Shown: positions 57,301 to 64,000 of the stretch, piece by piece
Layout: every line of letters begins with the position of its first letter
Numbering within the stretch: position 1 is the first letter of the stretch
Assembly (NCBI GenBank): GCA_030141605.1
Contig: JAQGDQ010000326.1
Location: forward strand, 204,369 to 268,368
Length of the DNA stretch: 64,000 nucleotides
From: Tubiluchus corallicola
Taxonomy: Eukaryota > Priapulida > Priapulimorpha > Priapulimorphida > Tubiluchidae
Reading direction: 5' to 3'
The notes under the pieces: generated by a model
What the model was told of the DNA's origin: nothing
Database searches by the model: none
What the model saw: only the letters and a program-made list of their open reading frames with translations
Program-made: the position numbers and the translations under genes

Positions 57301-60300
57301 AACGAATTTCTTATGCCCTATAAAATACCTTGTATATATTAAGTGATTACACATGCTAAAAAGTTTACTAGTTTAATACTCAGTATTTGTTCTAGTTTTG
57401 CTGTGCACTAAAAACAAACATTTTTAATGGGTTTCGTTTCTTTGGATGATAATGCCAATGTATAAATTCTAAATGATGCCGTTATGCCTAGTCATAGAAG
57501 AATTTGAATTTTTTGCCCAAATGTGCAGCCGTAATGGCAGCCGGCCCAAGTCCAAAATTTGGCAGTGGCAATGTCTTTGTTGTTTATGCACATCCTTATC
57601 ATGTTTTATATGTTATTGGAGTCTAGATATTTGTTTATGGGGTTCTCTGCTGCACTGCCCTTTCACTTCCTTTCTGATTCAAAGTAGATTTCCTAAAATG
57701 TAAAATTGCGGCCAACGTGGCCGATGAAAAATTGAAGTGGCCATCTGTTAGAAAGGTGTGCTTTGTACCTTATCATTTGTATTCTTAAATAGTGCCCATT
57801 TATGATACAAAATTCACCAAAACAATTGGGTGTGCCGCAAGGATCAGTTAGGCTGTTAACTAATAGTGATTTAGTTTTCTAATTAAACTGTATAAGTCTA
57901 TTATTATTATATATTTATGATGTTGTCTTGTACTACTTATTTAGATACGTTTGTAACCAGTCGTCCGCCATATCTCAACATATCCAGTTATTACTATGAC
58001 ATATCTAGTGGAGAATCGTTCAGTGTGGTCTGTATGGGAGATGCGCCTGTCTTGTGGCAGTTTGAGGTATCATTTCTGTATGATTAAATATAACAGCGAT
58101 TGAATATTCTGATATATATATGGAAATACAAGTGGTAATAATACGATATATAACATAATATTATCTTCTTTTTTGCTATTTTTTCAGTCTAGACAATTGT
58201 AGTTTAACACGTCTAAGATGATAAAATTTTGTCATTAAACTTTTTATGCGTAATAATGATAAACTGGAAGAGGTCTGTAATTAGTCAACAAATTTCTCCA
58301 AAGATCTTTATTGGCTGCAGAAAGTTGCATATTAGCAATTCAGCATTTTAGTGATGGGCGATTATTCGTTTTATCCATGTGTAACCAGTAATTCAATTAA
58401 TTGAGAGTAAAATATAAGTGCTATATACTGACTAGAAGGCAGTGATTCAGTACAAATAAACAGAATCTGCATTTTTTCTTAGATTTTATCATTTTATACA
58501 ATGCGCACAGCCACCGTGTTGGAAACTTGGGGGTTCAAATTCATTGGCATGTGACACGTGTAGTGACGTAGTCATAGAGTAGCTAACGAAAAAGTGGTGC
58601 TTGTCTATAAAAAGTTTGCGAGTACGAAAGTGACAGACAGCGGCGAAAGCTGTGTAGTAGTTTGCATGCTATATTTCTCTGCAATCATTGAAAAATATGG
58701 CTAAAATGTTAAAACATTGTCGCAAAAGATTAATTGTGATACCTCATTAGAAGAACAAGATTATAATTGAATTGCAAAATTTCGCTACAGCCACTCAGTT
58801 TTACATAATTCGGAACACCGAAAGTCGGAATCTGACATTTAAGTGGCAGGTTTTACATAAAATAGTTGATTTGTGGCAGGACTGGAAGTTAACCTCTTAA
58901 CAAGACGTGTCTCTAAGATGAACTCTTGAACTGGCAGAGGTATCTCAGCTGCCCTTGGGTACACACACACACACACACACATATGTCTTTGTGTGTGTGT
59001 TCCCTGCACCTGCTAAACAGTCATGATCAGCCTGGCAAATGAAACCGCTTAACGTGAGAATCGAAGCGAATCACCCATCCATTAACGGATTAGCATCGGC
59101 ACCATTTTTAACTTCGGTTGCCAAACCCAACACCTTAACCACTCGGCCGTGTAGCTCACAGTCACTCTTTAACAGAGTTTCTACCTATATTTTGCATAAT
59201 TAAGAGTTAATATTTTTGTCTTTATATGATGAATGCAGTGCAGGTTATTACATCTATTTTCAGCCTTTTAATGACAACAATGCAAGAGTGAGAATCTGGT
59301 CATCTGTCGATCCACAAACAGATCACAATGCTGCTTACGCCTCTATTCTGAAATTAGATAATGCCGTTTACAACGACACCAGGTTGTTTGTGTGTGGATA
59401 CACAGTATCAAGTAGTCAAAATAATCTTCAGACGTTATTTGACGACCCAGGCCTTAGTGCAAAAATCTACCTGTTTGTTAATGGTATGTGATCAACTATT
59501 GTGACTAGGTAGAAATTTTTAAAATACCTCTGAAAAAGATTGAAGCTCGTTCAAATTTATTATTTTGTTTTTGGATTTTCTGTTCTTTGCTGCAGTAATG
59601 TATAGAAACTTGTATTACTATGCTGCAAAGAAAAAAATTATTATTAAAAATTATCATAATTATTTAGTTTATTTGTTTACCTAGAGTTCTAGACAGTTTT
59701 ATGTTTCGTTCATGTTGTTTTTAGTTTTATTAAATTTTTATGGAGAAAAAAGCATGATTTAATTTTTTTACTTTTTTCTTCAAAGTGTTTTAGCTAGCCA
59801 AAATTGATTGGTATTATGCTATCACAATATTACAAAGGAAATTATTTCTGCATTTCTTACAGATCCTGAGCATTTTCACGTCGTAACAGCAGTGCCGTCT
59901 ATGATAGGACCGCCATACAACTTATTTTTAGCACTTAAGCAAGGGATACCGACCATTATCCCATGTCGACCAACAAGTTCTCGAATTGAAACCAAACTTT
60001 TTAAAATGATCAACAATGGCGAAGAAGTAGAGCTAGGTAAGTGATTTCTTATTACCTTTTTGATATACCCTACAGTCTGCTATCAATACATATTAATACT
60101 AAACATATTTCTAGTATTAAAATATTCTAGTATCTGAGAGTCTAAATTTATGTTTAACTTACAGTTTAAAATTATAAACGCGAACAAGCTGTGTGTCCAT
60201 TAAATACTGTTGAAATTAATTTTATAGTGGTTTTGTATTTTATAGGCGATGATATTACGTTCGATCCTACTGTTGGTTTTACCATCAAGTACGTGAACAA

Positions 60301-63300
60301 CTACTACAGTAACAACTTCCAATGTCGTTTTACTTTGGAGAAAGTGACGAAATCCATTCAAGTGGTTATATTTTATCAACGTTAGTATTTGTGTATTTCA
60401 GAGTCAGGTGTATTTTACGATACAAAGTTGAATTAATTATAGTATATAGATGTTCTTAGATTACATTAACAGGTATTGTCCATTTCATGTTATGTCACTC
60501 TCATACATGTGCAGTTTGGGTTGGAAAGTGGTCTGGAATATGAAGCGTTGGACGATAGTTTATTGGGTTCTTCTGCCCAAGTGTCTGGACATGTCATTTA
60601 GAATGCCATTTACCATTGCCTTTGAACATGTTTTTTCACTAAAATTTAGAGGAGTTTGCAATTCCCCACACCATTTAGATACCCTAATCCAAACGCCAAC
60701 ACTGACCCTAATCTGTTTCGTGAACTAATTTCTTGTGTGTGGGGAATTGTCAACAATAGCTAAATACAGAGTGGCAGTATCGAGTTGTCACATTATTGAG
60801 ACTTATTACATGAATGACAACACGAATGAGACTGGTATCACTATAAACCTGTTTAAAGAGTTATTTTACAAGCAAGTAAACCAAAAAGATGTAAATGTTG
60901 CATTATTAATAGTTTATTTTCTAGTATGTTTAAGGCAGTTAACTACCAACATACAGAATTCTTTCATGTTTTCTTGTTTGAATTTCAGCAAATTATGGAT
61001 ATGTATCACCACCTGAGATACAGGGCATTGATACTGAGCACATTGTAGTAGGAAGTAAATTTCAGCTGGTATGCAGAGCTCGAGTACAGAACAATGTCAT
61101 CATAAATGTGAGCTGGAATAAAAATGTACGTTTTTATCTGTTTGCCTTAAATGTCTTACCTGTACTTCTTTCACTGCTATTTTTAAGTATCATAAAAATC
61201 ATAGTTCAGCTTGTTACCAAGGGTATTTCTTTATGTGGGTGTACCTTACTGTTGTTAGCGATTACATATTGTTTTGTACACTTTCTTGCAAAACTAGAAA
61301 AATTGATCTCGAAATTTTCACGTGTCTGCTAGCCCGATGGGACAGCAAACAGTCAAAAGTAGTGGCATTTATCTTTTTGAACTTCTTGAACAAACACTTT
61401 CTCTGTGCTCATTTCACTAGGTTAAGTGACACTAATAATATTTTGACCTTGCATAGAGTTTTGCAACTGCACTTGGGCTACTGCCTCGGCCTTTCATAGT
61501 AACCCACTTAATGATTTGCAAAATCACATTCTTAAGGTCTTACTCGTTCAATGTCTGTTGTTGCCTCTTTTGCCATTACTTTGTAGAAAGAACTTTTGCT
61601 GCTTTGGTGATGTTTCTCCACTTGTTTTGCCGACGTTTTCCACACTTTTACCTTAGACATTCCTAAATTCAGAAATAGTTGTGTCATTGGAAACCCCTTG
61701 GAAATGATTGCGTTAGCAACTAGTAACCTTTTTAGCAGTAGCTGATAAAGAACAATTGTTGGAATAAGTATTTGTACAATGATTTATTCTTAGGAATTGT
61801 TACAGTTTTAGGTATGGTTAAAGCTTTCATAATTGTAATACAGGTATTACAAATAAATTGTTATCTTCGTTGACGTAAACTTGTTTAAATAAAGACAGTA
61901 GTCCATTAGTGAGTTGATTTGTTGCTTGTGGTATGTTAATGCTAATAGTTTTGCTATTATAAATTTTGCCTTTTTCACTTAATGTGTCTCAAGATTATTC
62001 TTATTGATTTGGTATGAATGTATTACATATGAGTATTGCCCTTTTTAGTCTACAGATGATGGTCGCATCACTATCACTCCACCGAGAAGAAATATTGTAG
62101 ATAAAGATGACTACAGTTACACGGAAGTCAACACGTCATTAATTGTGCAGTCCGCAGAGCTGTCTGACCGAAGCGTATATCGTTGCAAAGTTGTTGACCA
62201 CGCTGAGAACGAAAACCATGTGGATATGAGCATACATGTTTATGGTATCTGTGCAAAGTTACTTTCTTTAGAGTTTGATATTTATGTTGGTTAAAGGATT
62301 ATAAGGGTCTGGCAAATGAAAATAAATTTTGGAAAATAAACTGCGCGGAATGATTGCATTTGCAGCATTAGTACGTTTATAATTTTAGTAATAATATATT
62401 GATAATAGTTAATGCTGCTGGTATGTTCACTATAATGCTACACCTATTCCTAATAATTAAGGTCTTGAGGTCTAAGTTGCAACACTGCATTATTTTAAAT
62501 TATATTCTCAATGTGTTTTTCTAGCACACTTACATTTAAGCAATTTTTTGCAAATGTGTTAATTTTTTTTTAATTTACTATGTTTATGCCACTGTGAGAA
62601 AAAACGTTAGTCATGTTTTTATTTGGTAGTTACCCTCACTTTGGTCCACTCAGTTTTTTTTGATTTCTGTTTTGCACAGTTGCTAAACTAGATGTAATTT
62701 GGTAAATAACACTACATAAAGCAGTTTTATAACATTTAAATGTTGTTTAAATACTTCTGTTTATTTGCATATTTGGCATATTGTGTTTGTTCTTGCTCTG
62801 TAATATAAGAACTATTGACAAAATGTCACTTGCTCAAACAGGAATGTATGAACTAGATTAAAAAATATATTAGCATGATTTTGTGCAATATCAGTATAAT
62901 TATAATTTATTTTACGCTTATTTGGCTGTTACTTTTTTTCAGAAACTTCTACTCCGTTCATTCAGCTACGGACGGCTGTTAGTAAAATTGAGGTACCAGA
63001 GAACCAAGAAGTGGTTACATTTGCTGTAGATATTACTGCTTGGCCGCGGCCTGAATTTCAATGGATGAAAGGTATTTCTTAGCTATAGACAGTATATTGT
63101 TTGTATCTTTTTATATATATAGCTTGAATATTTTACTCAAGTATACAGTATATACTCAAAGTATACTCAACAACAGACAGTATATTGTTTGTATCGTTTT
63201 GTATAATTGCTTGAATATTTTACTGTTTAAACCAAATGAGGTAGACTATATTTCACTGATAGTGCTATTTTTTAGGTGGTATTGTTTTGCCAAGTTACGG

Positions 63301-63440
63301 TCGGTATGAGATGTTTAATACCTCCTCGAAGGCTGTGCTGCACATATACCAGCTTGCAGTGACTGATGCTGGTATCTACACCTTGACTGGAAGCCTCCCA
63401 ACTGTTACAGAACAAATAGATATACATCTCCTTATAAATA
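54302..63440 (+). CDS. VEGFR/PDGFR-type receptor tyrosine kinase, ectodomain (gene continues right)
   Basis: 5' part of a membrane receptor gene. Coding exons: 54302-54434, 57945-58066, 59264-59483, 59863-60036, 60246-60380, 60989-61125, 62049-62244, 62943-63071 and 63276-63440; the last ends one base into a codon at a GTAAGT donor, so the rest lies beyond 64000. The 470 residues seen comprise a signal peptide (hydrophobic core about 21-35), Ig1 (Cys74-Cys129, Trp82), Ig2 (IIPCRPT, Cys193-Cys243, and the family mark DPTVGFTI), Ig3 (Cys290-Cys353, Trp304) and Ig4 without cysteines (WPRPEFQWMKGGIVL ... DAGIYTL). A cysteine-free Ig4 is characteristic of VEGFR and PDGFR-class kinases, where it makes receptor-receptor contacts. 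The Ig3 start (VGSKFQLVCRARVQNNVIINVSW) matches VEGFRs best. Sequons include NDT122, NVS301 and NTS335. The kinase domain is not in view, so class rests on the ectodomain. Intron 1 is 3.5 kb. Confidence 0.9.
54461..54514. repeat. perfect 54-bp palindrome
   Basis: The left arm TGAGTTGACTCACTTTTTAC plus GATATAT is followed at once by its exact reverse complement; the centre lies between 54487 and 54488 in an AT run. Imperfect symmetry continues outward to about 54446 and 54529 ('ctacgtttctt' against 'tagaaatgtag'). It begins 27 bases after the end of receptor exon 1. No spacer and no other copy was seen in the window. Confidence 0.9.
58960..59000. repeat. (AC)n then (GT)n inverted microsatellite
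   Basis: About ten AC units (58961-58980) are followed after 'atatgtctt' by about five GT units (58990-59000). The two halves are complementary and could form a hairpin. It lies in the receptor intron before exon 3. Confidence 0.8.
59051..59160 (-). repeat. tRNA-Ser/Leu-like SINE or pseudogene
   Basis: The minus strand from 59160 begins GAGCTACACGGCCGAGTGG then TTAAGG, an A-box region typical of type II (Ser/Leu) tRNAs, and about 70 bases later has a B-box-like GCTTCGATTCTCAC. The space between the boxes is longer than a normal variable arm and the anticodon arm does not fold properly, so it is not a functional gene. It ends about 100 bp before receptor exon 3. Confidence 0.55.
60659..60749. 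repeat. 13-bp inverted repeats around 65 bp
   Basis: CAATTCCCCACAC (60659-60671) and its exact reverse complement GTGTGGGGAATTG (60737-60749) border a 65-bp segment with two ACCCTAATC-like blocks. It could be a very small MITE-like element or a hairpin; no clear target duplication was seen. It sits in the intron after the fifth receptor exon. Confidence 0.6.
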
Positions 63441-63522
63441 GTAAGTGTACATTTAAATAAGAACTTGAGAATCTAAATAATATTTGTTTTAAGAGACTAT
63501 TATTCTTTAGTAATTATTATTA

Positions 63523-63567
<45 letters not shown>

Positions 63568-64000
63568 GAGACTTTAGAGACTAAGAAGATTATTCTTTCA
63601 CCATAACAGTTTTATTTAAACCTATCAATACATAACAATTATCTTACATGTATAGTAACTATACTTACTGTAATTAAGTCAGAGAAATGCTCAAAGTTTT
63701 AATAATCTTTCTTATTTTTAGCACTAAAGGGGAATAGCAGTGCAAAAAGCATGGGCTGACAATAGCACAAGTACCAGATTAAATAAGTAGGAGAAAAAAT
63801 ATTTACAAAAGTTCATAAAGTTCACAATTTTCATAAGTATAAAGGATTAGTAGCGTTTTGGTATGACTTGTATGCAAAAACTGCTAACTTATAAGCATTT
63901 TCATCTGTTGCTACCAACATGAAAATCATGCCATTAGTTCAAAAGTTTGATGATGTCATTACTGTAGCAAAACTCCAACAATAACAAGCCAATAACATCA
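63441..64000 (+). other. receptor intron, right edge
   Basis: Follows the GTAAGT donor of the last visible receptor exon. It contains an ATT trinucleotide run at about 63511-63567 and otherwise unremarkable AT-rich sequence; no further Ig exon was found before the window ends. Confidence 0.6.

Noticed and set aside
60450..61016. 92- and 93-codon frames between receptor exons
   Set aside because: They lie in an intron with consistent flanking donor and acceptor phases (exon ends 60380, next starts 60989) and contain no Ig-like pattern.
1..64000. CRISPR array, operons or bacterial-type systems
   Set aside because: The genes are spliced with animal domain families; no short direct repeats with unique spacers and no operon-like packing were seen.

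Overview
The window is a stretch of an animal (metazoan, apparently non-vertebrate) nuclear genome. It is AT-rich, its genes have short exons with canonical GT-AG introns of about 0.3-4 kb, and it carries LTR and LINE retroelements, tRNA-derived SINEs and long simple-sequence arrays. I cannot name the species from the sequence.

Four host genes were found by joining exons by eye with consistent splice phases. On the minus strand, 7087-7715 is the first coding exon of a Dachshund (DACH) transcription cofactor; the rest of that gene lies to the left, outside the window. On the plus strand, 38759-43215 is a complete six-exon spartin gene (MIT domain plus senescence domain). On the minus strand, 46436-50813 is a complete five-exon proteasome maturation protein gene (POMP/UMP1) whose exons are too short to stand out as open frames. 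On the plus strand, 54302-63440 and beyond is the 5' part (signal peptide plus four Ig domains) of a VEGFR/PDGFR-type receptor tyrosine kinase; the transmembrane and kinase exons lie to the right of the window.

Layout: 1-7.1 kb is probably Dachshund intron, with a 42/45-bp minisatellite at its left edge. From 7.7 to 32.5 kb there is a gene-poor region upstream of Dachshund, with three large pentanucleotide arrays (10.8, 18.2 and 21.5 kb), TAATTA-rich islands that could be regulatory, SINE fragments and one unexplained GC-richer open island (27.8 kb). From 32516 to 37234 sits one nearly full-length but dead Ty3/Gypsy LTR retrotransposon on the minus strand, with a CATTA target duplication, a tRNA-Ser-type primer site and a deleted integrase core. 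It ends about 0.5 kb before the presumed spartin promoter. Spartin and POMP are convergent; POMP and the receptor gene are divergent, with candidate 5' non-coding exons meeting at 52.77-53.05 kb between two consensus NRF1 sites.

The most interesting point is gene order. In human, FLT1 (VEGFR1) and POMP are head-to-head neighbours on 13q12, and SPART and DACH1 are also on chromosome 13. The same four families, with the receptor and POMP again head-to-head, lie within 64 kb here. This suggests an ancient linkage group. The four genes do not share an obvious pathway: developmental transcription, endosome/lipid-droplet biology, proteasome assembly and growth-factor signalling.
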